Assembly: GCA_019058315.1 (NCBI GenBank)
Contig: JAHPZH010000003.1
Location: 330,451-394,450 of the forward strand
DNA from: Candidatus Helarchaeota archaeon
GTDB lineage: Archaea > Asgardarchaeota > Lokiarchaeia > Helarchaeales > RDOG01
Direction: 5' to 3'
DNA: 64,000 nt
Shown here: in pieces, positions 28,144 to 36,595 of the stretch
Position numbering within the stretch: position 1 is the stretch's first letter
Layout of the letters: every line of letters starts with the position of its first letter
Made by a program: the position numbers and the translations under genes
Notes under the pieces: model-generated
Told to the model about the DNA's origin: nothing
Databases searched by the model: none
Seen by the model: only the letters and a program-made list of their open reading frames with translations

Positions 28144-28440
28144 TCATTTCATTAATTTAATATTTAGTTGCTTGATATTTAATTTCCAAATTTTTTTGGG
28201 AGCTCTGTTTTTATCACTAGGTATATATTCCTCTAATTTTATTATCCCGACGGCTTCCAATTCTCTCAAATGATAGTAAAGTGCAGGCTTTTTTAATTCC
28301 ATATCATTTTGTATTAAGTAATCATTAATTTCGTCAGAACTTTTAGAACCAGTTTCTAAAAATTCAATTATTTTCCATCTTGTCGGACAATGCAGCGCTT
28401 TAATGAAAGGGCCGATCTTTGTTATGTTAATTTCCTTCAT
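28144..28440 (-). CDS. ArsR-like winged-helix regulator
   Basis: A 98-residue winged-helix protein: CPTRWKIIEFLETGSKSSDEI, then KPALYYHLRELEAVGII and a beta wing with basic residues. This is the ArsR/HTH_5 type, though a canonical metal site CxC in the recognition helix is absent. The gene is divergent from a miniprotein and ABC exporter and probably controls them through the palindrome at 28485. The downstream miniprotein at 27982 is likely co-expressed. Confidence 0.85.
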   Translation of the reverse strand: MKEINITKIGPFIKALHCPTRWKIIEFLETGSKSSDEINDYLIQNDMELKKPALYYHLRELEAVGIIKLEEYIPSDKNRAPKKIWKLNIKQLNIKLMK

Positions 28441-28484
28441 GGTAATGTCAATTTAATCATTCTATATTATTTAAAACATACAAC

Positions 28485-28502
28485 AAAATATTTAAATATT
28501 TT
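28485..28502. promoter_or_regulatory. 18-base perfect palindrome in divergent promoter
   Basis: AAAATATTTAAATATTTT reads identically on both strands and lies 45 bases from the ArsR start and 59 from the miniprotein start. It could be the regulator's operator or a bidirectional TATA-like element. AT-only composition makes chance occurrence possible in this genome. Confidence 0.35.
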
Positions 28503-28560
28503 ATGTGATTAGTTAAGTACAATATTTAATTAATTAAAAAACAAATGTCGGTTATGAAAA

Positions 28561-28704
28561 ATGTGTGACCAAAAATGTAATTGTACTCATCCTGAAATAT
28601 CAAAAGGAAATCCAGAGAATTGTACTTTAAACCAAATAATAAAATGTCATGGTGATCAACCATTTAAAGACATTTTAAAACACTTCGAAGAAAAAGAGGA
28701 ATGA
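28561..28704 (+). CDS. Cys-rich miniprotein, 47 residues
   Basis: The ORF begins MCDQKCNCTHPE and has five cysteines (three in the first eight residues, two more near 21 and 29) and three histidines, ending in a charged stretch. It precedes the ABC ATPase by 62 bases and is divergent from the ArsR-like gene. It parallels the miniprotein at 27982 in size, N-terminal Cys pattern and position. A small metal-binding or metal-sensing protein is the simplest reading, but this is inference. Confidence 0.6.
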   Translation: MCDQKCNCTHPEISKGNPENCTLNQIIKCHGDQPFKDILKHFEEKEE

Positions 28705-28766
28705 TAGGAATTGAATCAACAATTAACCAAAAATCTATATTTTTTTTCTGAAAAAGAGGTGTTTTT

Positions 28767-29687
28767 TTGAGCGTTATTACCGTAAAAAATTTATCTAAAT
28801 ACTATAATAATTTTTGTGCAGTTGATAATATTAGTTTTGAGGTAAAGAAAGGAGAAATTTTTGGTTTTTTGGGTCCAAATGGAGCAGGAAAAACTACTAC
28901 AGTTCGAATATTATCAACTATTTTACGCCCAAGTTCAGGTAACATAGAAATTGGAAATTGGGATATTAAAAAAGATTCCTTTAAAATCAAACAAATGATT
29001 GGACTCGTGCCTGAAACAGCAAATGTATATCCCGATTTGACAGCAATACAAAATTTAAATTTAATGTGCGATCTATATGATGTTCCAAAAAGAGAAAGAA
29101 AAGAAAAAATCGAGAATATATTAAGACAATTTCAACTTTATGATAAAATCAACGTAAAGACTAAACAATTTTCTAAAGGATTGAAGCAGAGATTAATCTT
29201 ATGTATGGCTCTAATACATAACCCAGATATTCTCTTTCTAGATGAGCCTACAGCAGGTCTTGATGTGCAAAGTTCACGAGTTATAAAAAATCTAATAAAA
29301 GAGTATAATGAAAAAGGAATGACTATTTTTCTAACAACCCATAATATGGAAGTAGCTAGTGAATTATGTGATAGGATTGCGATCATCAATAAAGGAAAGA
29401 TAATTGCTCTAGATTCACCTCAAAATCTTAAAAAAATCTTCCAGCAAGCTCAAACAATCGAAATTACATTTAATGGCGGAATTGAACAAGCAAATTTAGA
29501 AAATTTATCAGAGATTAATAAAGTAATTAAAACAGTAGATAATTATCGTTTGTTTATTAAAAATCCTACAAATGCTTTCATCGAAATTATGGATTTTATC
29601 CAAAAAAATAACTTAAAACTAATTAAATTTAGTTTACAGACTCCAAAATTTGAGGATGTCTTTTTAAAAATTATTGAGGAGAGTTAA
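28767..29687 (+). CDS. ABC transporter ATP-binding protein
   Basis: A 306-residue ATPase of the ABC-2/drug-export type: Walker A GPNGAGKTT, Q-loop region, the signature FSKGLKQRL (a variant of LSGGQ), Walker B ILFLDEPTAGLD and the switch histidine in TTHNME. The C-terminal ~90 residues form the extra domain found in CcmA/NatA-like ATPases. The start is TTG behind AGAGGTG. The permease gene begins two bases after the stop, giving a compact exporter operon under probable ArsR-like control. Confidence 0.95.
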   Translation: MSVITVKNLSKYYNNFCAVDNISFEVKKGEIFGFLGPNGAGKTTTVRILSTILRPSSGNIEIGNWDIKKDSFKIKQMIGLVPETANVYPDLTAIQNLNLMCDLYDVPKRERKEKIENILRQFQLYDKINVKTKQFSKGLKQRLILCMALIHNPDILFLDEPTAGLDVQSSRVIKNLIKEYNEKGMTIFLTTHNMEVASELCDRIAIINKGKIIALDSPQNLKKIFQQAQTIEITFNGGIEQANLENLSEINKVIKTVDNYRLFIKNPTNAFIEIMDFIQKNNLKLIKFSLQTPKFEDVFLKIIEES

Positions 29688-29689
29688 AA

Positions 29690-30460
29690 ATGGATAATAT
29701 TAGTGATATGAAAAAAGGTTTAATTTTAAATCAATTAAGAAAATCTTTAGCTCTAGCTAGAAAAAATATTCAAATATATTATAATAAGGGACCTGTAGTA
29801 ATATTTGGGTTATTTCTCCCTTTATTGCTTTTCTTAGCATTTTCAATGAATCGAGTAATTGAACCAATGTACGTTATATCAGGATTATTAGCCATGATAA
29901 TTCTTTTAACAGCAAGTTCAGTAGGTCCAATTGTTATGCCATGGGAAACTATGCAGAAAACCTTAGAAAGAGTCTTGGCAAGCCCTATAAAACTTACTAC
30001 ACTACTTTTTGGAGATATTTGGGCATCGATGTTTTTTGGATCATTAATTTCAATATTCCCAATCGCAATTAGTATTTTCCTTGGTTTGACTCTGATATCA
30101 CCGATTGTTTTAATATTTGCTTTAATTTCAGGATGCTTTTGCTTTGCATGTTTTGGAATTATCTTATCGTCACCTCCAACAGATATGCCATCTAATGTCA
30201 TGGTTCTTTCCACGTTCATAAAATTCCCTTTGCTCTTTATTAGTCCACTTTTTATGCCTATTGAATCCGCTCCATGGACGGTTATTTCCCCTCTCGCATA
30301 TTTTGTAGATTTAATTAATTTTGCTTATTCAGGCAAGAGTTATTTTGGACCTTGGGGATTATTGATAGATTTTGGTATAATCATTCTTTGGACTTTGATT
30401 TTTCTTGCTGTGGGAATTTCAGTGCATAAAAAAACACTTCAAAAAAGATTTAGAGGTTGA
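29690..30460 (+). CDS. ABC-2 type permease
   Basis: A 256-residue membrane protein with six predicted helices, the ABC-2 permease pattern, with the loop ETMQKTLERVLASPI that normally contacts the ATPase and the SPLAYFVDLINFAYSG block near the C-terminus. It pairs with the ATPase directly upstream. The exported substrate is unknown; the Cys-rich miniproteins next door hint at a metal or thiol stress, which is inference. Confidence 0.9.
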   Translation: MDNISDMKKGLILNQLRKSLALARKNIQIYYNKGPVVIFGLFLPLLLFLAFSMNRVIEPMYVISGLLAMIILLTASSVGPIVMPWETMQKTLERVLASPIKLTTLLFGDIWASMFFGSLISIFPIAISIFLGLTLISPIVLIFALISGCFCFACFGIILSSPPTDMPSNVMVLSTFIKFPLLFISPLFMPIESAPWTVISPLAYFVDLINFAYSGKSYFGPWGLLIDFGIIILWTLIFLAVGISVHKKTLQKRFRG

Positions 30461-30512
30461 TTAAACTTTAGAATAATTAAAAACTAAAAATATAAAGAAA
30501 AAATAATTAATT

Positions 30513-31112
30513 TCAACCTTTTTGTTTTTTAGGTGTAGAACTTACTTCTTTCCCCAAATTATATGCTTTTTTCATCAATTGTTTATTTTCTTTTATTTTT
30601 CCTGCACCTAATGCGCTCCCATAAACTTTTCCAACTATTTTAGCACCAACATAATTAAAACAATTTTCATATGTATGTAAAGCATTAACTGCACCTGAGG
30701 TATATGGGTCTGTATCACCATAGGTTAAAATAATAACAATTTTCTTGCCTTTAAATGCATGAGTATATGACCAACCTTCAACTTTAGTTAATGCATAACA
30801 TCGATCAATGAATATTTTCGTCTGGGCTGTAAAAGTAAACCAATAAATCCCACTTGCAATTACTATCACATCCGCTGAAATAAGAGAAGGATAAATTTTT
30901 TGCATATCATCTTTAATCACACAGCCCGATCCAGAATTAGTAATGCATTTATCGCATCCTGAACAAGGTTTTATATTCATTCCTTGAAGAAAAAATGTTT
31001 CTATTTCAGCACCTTTTTTTTCAGCACCTTCTATAAATGATTGTGCTAATGCCGTACTATTTCCATTTTTTCTAGGACTTCCAAGAATAACTACAATTCT
31101 TTTATTAACCAT
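30513..31112 (-). CDS. Iron-sulfur flavoprotein-like NAD(P)H oxidoreductase
   Basis: The protein has a flavodoxin-like fold: the FMN phosphate loop GSPRKNGNST, then CSGCDKC with another cysteine eight residues later, the compact C-x2-C-x2-C-xn-C motif of iron-sulfur flavoproteins, and SGIYWFTFTAQTKIFIDR. ISFs pass electrons between ferredoxin and small acceptors in anaerobes, often in oxidative defence. ATG 31112 has AGGAG at good spacing. It is convergent with the ABC permease. Confidence 0.92.
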   Translation of the reverse strand: MVNKRIVVILGSPRKNGNSTALAQSFIEGAEKKGAEIETFFLQGMNIKPCSGCDKCITNSGSGCVIKDDMQKIYPSLISADVIVIASGIYWFTFTAQTKIFIDRCYALTKVEGWSYTHAFKGKKIVIILTYGDTDPYTSGAVNALHTYENCFNYVGAKIVGKVYGSALGAGKIKENKQLMKKAYNLGKEVSSTPKKQKG

Positions 31113-31275
31113 TATAAAAACTCCTACTTTGACTTGAACTGTAATGTTAATTAATTTTTTTATTCAATTATATAATAATTTTAATAAGAACTGATAGCAG
31201 CTCATTTAAGAATGGTAAATAGATTATTATAATAGATTTTAATAAAAAATAAGAAATTATAGATTTTTTTATTCT

Positions 31276-32805
31276 TCACTTACTTTTCTTCATAATTACT
31301 GTTGATATAATTACAGCTGTAGCAACTGCAATACCTATTATTCCTATCCCTAATGGTGATAAAAGGTCTATAGAAAAATCTGAAACGGGTAAAATAATGA
31401 GGTTTATTGGTTGATCATTGTCGTCTGTTAGTGAAGCTGACTTCTTTGAATACATTATTTCATAGTCTGTTCCCCACGCACCATCAGTCCAATCCTCCCA
31501 GACTACATATAAGTTTCCATCACTATCGATTGCGATGTCAGGATAAATACTCCAATCATCATTCCAACCAGTTGTATCATCTGAGATGACTGTTGCATTA
31601 GACCAGTCGGCAGCGATGTAATGGGCATACATTATTTCATAATCAATTCCCCACTCACCATCAGTGTCATCACACCAGACTACATGCACGTTTCCATCAC
31701 TATCGATTACGATGTCAGGAGCAGCACTCCAACCATCATTCCAACCAGTTGCATCATCCGAGATGACTGTCGCATTGGACCAGCCGAAGACGGTGTAGTT
31801 AACATACATTATTTCATAATCAGATCCCCACTCACCATCAGTGTCATCTTGCCAGACCACATGCACGTTTCCATCTCCATCAATTGCGATGTCAGGATTT
31901 TTACTAACATCATCATTCCATCCAGTTGCATCATCTGAGATCACTGTTGCATTAGACCAACCGGCACCAGTATATTTGGTATACATAATTTCTGTATCTA
32001 TTCCCCATTCTCCATCAGTGGAATCCTCCCAGACTACATGTATGTTTCCAATGCCATCGAATGTAATACTAGGGTTAGAACTACTTTGATTATTCCATCC
32101 AGTTACATCATCCGAGATCACGGTTGCATTAGACCAACCAGCACCATTATAGTTAACATACATAATCTCGGTGTCAGTTCCCCATTCTCCATCAGTGGAA
32201 TCCTCCCAGACTACATGTACGTTTTTAAAATGATCGATTGCGATGCGAGGATACCAACTAGTATTATTATTCCACCCGGTTACATCATCCGAGATCACGG
32301 TTGCATTAGACCAACCAGCATCAGTTTGGTTAACATACATTATTTCCCAGTCTGTTCCCCATTCACCATCAGTAACATCTCGCCAGACCACATGCACATT
32401 TCCATCGGTATCGATTGCGATGCTTGGAAATTCACTGGCACCATCATTCCACCCAGTTAGATCATCCGAGATCACGGTTATATTGGACCAGCCAGCACCA
32501 GTGTGGTTTGCATACATTATTTCTGTATCAGCCCCCCATTCACCATCAGTATCATCCTGCCAGACTACATGCACATTTCCATCTCCATCAATTGCGATGT
32601 CAGGATTTTTACTAACATCATCATTCCATCCAGTTGTATCGTCCGAAATCACTATTGGTTTAGACCAACTTGCAGTTATTGTAAGCATATTATTGAGATT
32701 AGCTGCTTTATAAGATTGAACAATTAAAAGATACGAACTTTGTTGACCCACTGAAAAAATTAAGAAAAAAGAGAGCAATAAAAATGTAATTGATTTTTTT
32801 CTCAA
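31276..32805 (-). CDS. Seven-bladed beta-propeller surface protein (inverted paralogue)
   Basis: Same length and layout as 18470-19999: signal peptide, seven 59-residue blades with WSNATVISDDxTGWND and HVVWxD, then a hydrophobic anchor (SPLGIGIIGIAVATAVII) with KKSK. The TTG at 32805 is chosen for spacing to AGGAG; a TTG two codons earlier also exists. Blades 1 and 5 share an identical stretch, KNPDIAIDGDGNVHVVWQDD, which indicates a recent blade copy. The two propeller genes are inverted about 11 kb apart. The function is probably extracellular binding. Confidence 0.85.
   Translation of the reverse strand: MRKKSITFLLLSFFLIFSVGQQSSYLLIVQSYKAANLNNMLTITASWSKPIVISDDTTGWNDDVSKNPDIAIDGDGNVHVVWQDDTDGEWGADTEIMYANHTGAGWSNITVISDDLTGWNDGASEFPSIAIDTDGNVHVVWRDVTDGEWGTDWEIMYVNQTDAGWSNATVISDDVTGWNNNTSWYPRIAIDHFKNVHVVWEDSTDGEWGTDTEIMYVNYNGAGWSNATVISDDVTGWNNQSSSNPSITFDGIGNIHVVWEDSTDGEWGIDTEIMYTKYTGAGWSNATVISDDATGWNDDVSKNPDIAIDGDGNVHVVWQDDTDGEWGSDYEIMYVNYTVFGWSNATVISDDATGWNDGWSAAPDIVIDSDGNVHVVWCDDTDGEWGIDYEIMYAHYIAADWSNATVISDDTTGWNDDWSIYPDIAIDSDGNLYVVWEDWTDGAWGTDYEIMYSKKSASLTDDNDQPINLIILPVSDFSIDLLSPLGIGIIGIAVATAVIISTVIMKKSK
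31450..32667 (-). repeat. Seven tandem 177-base coding repeats
   Basis: One repeat per propeller blade, homologous to the array in 18608-19840 and in inverted orientation to it. Blades 1 and 5 are the most alike. Confidence 0.88.
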
Positions 32806-32920
32806 GTACAAAAACTCCTATTAATTATCTTATTGATTTTTATGATTTTATATTAAAAACTTTTTTTATTAAATGTAAAGAATGAATTGTTGTAAGAATA
32901 TGATTTATCCAAAAAATAGA

Positions 32921-34561
32921 TTATAGTATTTTTATATTATTTGTTACATTCTTATATTTATAGAATGATTCTGGCCACTTTATTGGAGATCTCTCTATAA
33001 ATTTAATAACTTTTGTCTCTATATTAGGAAAACCGATGAAGTAGGCGAGAGAATCAAGAAATAATTGAGTTGGACTAAAGAATCCATTTTTCATAGCAAA
33101 ATTTTTTGTAAATCCGTATTTCTTTGCTAATTTTTTAAGGATATCGTATGATCCAGAGCTGAATTGTATAGCTCTTTTTGGTTTTTTGATGATTTTTTCT
33201 GAAAGCCCGATTTCTTTCCCTATTTTTCTTAATATAAATTTACGAATTGGAGCTTTTATTTTATAAGAAGGTGGAATTTGCATGGAAAATTCAATAAATC
33301 TTCTATTTAAATACGGTAAACGTAGTTCTACTGTATTAACCATAGAGACAGCATCATCACGTTCGAGGTTAACTGTAGGTGAATTTACTATGTCTTCCCA
33401 TAGAGCTTTTTGAATATTATTGGGTTGTTCTTTAATTTTTATTTCGTGTCGTTCGTAACCACCAAAAATTTCATCTGCACCTTGTCCTGCAAATGCGACA
33501 TTATAACCCTTGGCTTTAAGATAATTAGAAGCAAGAAATAAAGGAAATCCAATATTAATTTTTTTCTCATCTGTGCTTTCTAGAGTATAAATCAATAAAG
33601 GAATTATTTTTTCTAAATCAGTAACATCAAATTTTTTAATTTCTAATGATAAATCTAACGAATTTGCAACCTCTTGTGCTGCAATTATGTCTTTAGACTT
33701 TTCATTTCCAATTACAAGTGAATTAAATTTTATTTTATTTCTTAGTAAAGCGGCGGCTAGAAGACTGCTATCTATACCTCCCGATAATAATAAATAAAAA
33801 GGAACTCTTGGTTTTATTTTCAAGAGGTTATCGTTGAGTAATTTTAATAAAATTTCACTATAATATCCAATTGAATTTTTTTCAATACCTCTTCGGTTAA
33901 ATTCTTCTTTAAAGATTGTTGAAAACCCTTTTTCTGTAATTCGGACTACAGACCCAGGAATAAGGGGTTGAATATTTTGTTTAAAACCAGCTATCCATAA
34001 AGCTTTCTTTTCAGATGCGAAAGCAATATATTTAGGACTGGCATAAAGGTGTAATGGTTTAATTCCTATTAAATCGCGAAAGAGAAAGATTTTATCTTTA
34101 ATAAAGAGTGCCCCTGCATACATTCCTTCTATTTGGTTAAGAGTTTTTTTAAGAATTTCAGTTATTTCAAGATTCCTCTTTTCTAGTTCTTCTATTAAGT
34201 GAAGAATCATTCCTGAATTTTTAATATTTTCCTTATGTGGCTCTTTTAACTCTTTTAATAATTGTGAATTATTAAAAATCCTCCCATCTAGTAATAAAGA
34301 ATTCTTTTCATTACAATCTGTATAGGGTATTGTTTCGTTTTTTTTGTCTAATATTAAATGTCTTCCAACAATCCCAAATGAAGTCCTATTACTTAGAATC
34401 TCTTTCGGATTATTATAATTTATCGATTTCCAACCATTAAAATCTTTCGTGAAAAGAGAAAATTCAGAATTTCCTCTGTGACGTAATTTATAACTCATTT
34501 TATACAATAGTTCAGAAATATCACTTTGGTCTTTTGATAAGATTCCTGTAATTAGTCCCAT
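32921..34561 (-). CDS. Asparagine synthase-like protein lacking the glutaminase cysteine
   Basis: The N-terminal half resembles a class II glutamine amidotransferase and the C-terminal half is an AsnB-type synthetase with the PP-loop LSGGIDSS and AGQGADEIFGGYERH. Active enzymes of this class begin Met-Cys-Gly. Here the ATG at 34561 is followed by Gly-Leu-Ile-Thr-Gly, so the nucleophilic Cys2 is missing. The enzyme may use free ammonia or make another amide. TTG 34570 would add three residues but no cysteine. It is divergent from a sulfatase. Confidence 0.88.
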   Translation of the reverse strand: MGLITGILSKDQSDISELLYKMSYKLRHRGNSEFSLFTKDFNGWKSINYNNPKEILSNRTSFGIVGRHLILDKKNETIPYTDCNEKNSLLLDGRIFNNSQLLKELKEPHKENIKNSGMILHLIEELEKRNLEITEILKKTLNQIEGMYAGALFIKDKIFLFRDLIGIKPLHLYASPKYIAFASEKKALWIAGFKQNIQPLIPGSVVRITEKGFSTIFKEEFNRRGIEKNSIGYYSEILLKLLNDNLLKIKPRVPFYLLLSGGIDSSLLAAALLRNKIKFNSLVIGNEKSKDIIAAQEVANSLDLSLEIKKFDVTDLEKIIPLLIYTLESTDEKKINIGFPLFLASNYLKAKGYNVAFAGQGADEIFGGYERHEIKIKEQPNNIQKALWEDIVNSPTVNLERDDAVSMVNTVELRLPYLNRRFIEFSMQIPPSYKIKAPIRKFILRKIGKEIGLSEKIIKKPKRAIQFSSGSYDILKKLAKKYGFTKNFAMKNGFFSPTQLFLDSLAYFIGFPNIETKVIKFIERSPIKWPESFYKYKNVTNNIKIL

Positions 34562-34692
34562 CAGTCTCAATAAACCTAATTCTTTTTATTAATATCTATA
34601 ATTTATTATGATTTGTAGACATTTTTATATAAGAGTTACAAATTGAATTATTACAAAACTTTATAATTCATACTATGATTTATTAATAGCAA

Positions 34693-36237
34693 ATGTCTAG
34701 AAAAAAACCAAATATTATTTTTTTGGTTAATGATCACCAAGCTTTTTACGGACATGGTGAAATGGCTGGTGGTCCAAAGATTCAGCGTCCAAATTATGAA
34801 AGATTAGCTAAGGGAGGAGCGGAATTTCTCCGTACTTATACTTCTTGTCCTTTATGTTGCCCTTCTAGACGTAGTATGCTTACGGGATTGTTTCCCCATA
34901 ATCATGGAGAAATAAAAAATCTTACTTATCATCCCTTTGACAAAATTACATATTTAGAAATTCTCTCTAAAAATGGTTATAAAAACTATTTTTATGGTAA
35001 ATGGCATGCAGGACCTGGAACTGCGTATGATCATAAATGTGAGGGTTTCAATTATCGAGGTTATGGAAATCCGTATACAAAACCAGAATATAAAAAATAT
35101 TTAAAAAAATATAATCTGCCCCCTTTTCAAGTTCATATTGAGCGTATTTTTTATAAACCAAATGGATTTATTGCGAGATTATATGGCATAAAAGTAAATA
35201 AGCCTTTTAGGCCAAAGAGAAGATGGAATAATGAACATGCAATGGGAATAATGAAAACACCAAAAGAAACGCATGAGTCATTCTTTTTAGCAAAAATAGC
35301 TTGTGAAAAACTTAGAGAATTAGTTAATTCAGGAAATCAAAAGCCATTCCATTTAAGAGTGGATTTTTGGGGACCTCATCAGCCTTATTATATCACCCCA
35401 GAATTTTTAGATATGTATGAAGCCTCAAAAATTCCTGAATACCCCAGTTTTAACGAAAATTTAAGACATAAACCAAAAATCTACAAAACGGAATTTAATT
35501 ATCCATTAAATAAAAAACACGAATTAATCTATCCAAATCCTTTACCATGGTCTGAATGGCAGAAAATATTAGTGTTTAATTATGCTCACCAAACCATGAT
35601 AGATCAAGCAGGAGGGCTCATTCTCGACGCTCTAGATGAACTTGATTTAACAGATAATACATTAGTAATGTGGACTGCGGATCATGGTGATGCCATCGCA
35701 TCGCATGGAGGACATTTTGATAAGCATAGTTATATGCCTGAAGAAGTTATACGTATTCCTTTAGCAATAAGATATCCAGTTGAAATTCCACCTGGTCAAA
35801 AAATTGAAAATCTTGTTAGCAATATTGACTTTGCTCCGACTATTCTTGATGTAGCGGAAACTTCATTCGAAAAAAAAATTGATGGTCAAAGTTTAATACC
35901 TTTATGTTCTGGAAACGAAATAGATTGGCGTGATGATTTGATGATTGAAACCCATGGGCATCATTTTAGACTTCATATAGGTCGTTCGATTGTAACAAAA
36001 CGGTATAAATACATTTGGAATGATAGAGATATGGATGAATTATATGATTTGGATGAAGATCCTTATGAATTAAATAATCTAATTTATAAAAGTGAGTATT
36101 CTGAAATTCTGGGAAATATGAAAATGCGATTAGCAGACTGGCGACGTAAAGTGGGGGATTCTGTAAAAAGAGATATGATTAAGAAAAAAATGTTAGGTAT
36201 TACGCACCGTTTAAGAGCTAAAAATATCCCAAAATAA
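34693..36237 (+). CDS. Sulfatase-family hydrolase
   Basis: A 514-residue sulfatase with PNIIFLVNDHQ for the first metal site, CCPSR as the C-x-P-x-R formylglycine motif followed by SMLTGLFPHNHG, KWHAGPG, and TADHGDAIASHG for the second metal site. No signal peptide is present. The C-terminal part with DELYDLDEDPYELNNL is typical of the family. The substrate cannot be told. It is divergent from the asparagine-synthase-like gene. Confidence 0.93.
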   Translation: MSRKKPNIIFLVNDHQAFYGHGEMAGGPKIQRPNYERLAKGGAEFLRTYTSCPLCCPSRRSMLTGLFPHNHGEIKNLTYHPFDKITYLEILSKNGYKNYFYGKWHAGPGTAYDHKCEGFNYRGYGNPYTKPEYKKYLKKYNLPPFQVHIERIFYKPNGFIARLYGIKVNKPFRPKRRWNNEHAMGIMKTPKETHESFFLAKIACEKLRELVNSGNQKPFHLRVDFWGPHQPYYITPEFLDMYEASKIPEYPSFNENLRHKPKIYKTEFNYPLNKKHELIYPNPLPWSEWQKILVFNYAHQTMIDQAGGLILDALDELDLTDNTLVMWTADHGDAIASHGGHFDKHSYMPEEVIRIPLAIRYPVEIPPGQKIENLVSNIDFAPTILDVAETSFEKKIDGQSLIPLCSGNEIDWRDDLMIETHGHHFRLHIGRSIVTKRYKYIWNDRDMDELYDLDEDPYELNNLIYKSEYSEILGNMKMRLADWRRKVGDSVKRDMIKKKMLGITHRLRAKNIPK

Positions 36238-36284
36238 CCTAATATAAATTTAAAATAAAAATTATAATTTTATAATTAAAATAC

Positions 36285-36518
36285 TCAATCTATATATCCA
36301 AGATTTCTTAATCTTTCTTTTACCTTTTCTTCCTCTTCCTTAGAAAAAGCTTCTTTTTCTTTTTCTTCCGCCTCGATTTGATAAATTATTTTTCTTAAAA
36401 TATAGGTTACATATTCAGAAATTGAATTAAAATCAGTCCCTTCCATTCGTTTTTTAATTTTTTCTGCTAGAGAATTAGGAATGGAGACATTTGTGTATTC
36501 TGATTCTTTCTCGGTCAA
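36285..36518 (-). CDS. Ribbon-helix-helix (CopG-like) protein
   Basis: A 77-residue protein with a short strand (YTNVSIPNSL) and two helices (AEKIKKRMEG, SISEYVTYILRKII), the RHH pattern, followed by a charged helical tail. The TTG at 36518 stands behind GGTGAG. It lies 77 bases after the sulfatase at 36596 on the same strand, so it may be co-transcribed with it and act as a local regulator; a direct link is inferred. Confidence 0.75.
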   Translation of the reverse strand: MTEKESEYTNVSIPNSLAEKIKKRMEGTDFNSISEYVTYILRKIIYQIEAEEKEKEAFSKEEEEKVKERLRNLGYID

Positions 36519-36595
36519 TTAAAACTCACCGAAATATATTTTAATTATTCATTTAAAAAGATTTAGAATAAAATTGGGTAAGAAAAATAATTTAT

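Noticed and set aside
18608..32667. Tandem repeats as CRISPR arrays
   Set aside because: The repeats are coding, 177 bases long, without unique spacers; no cas genes are present.
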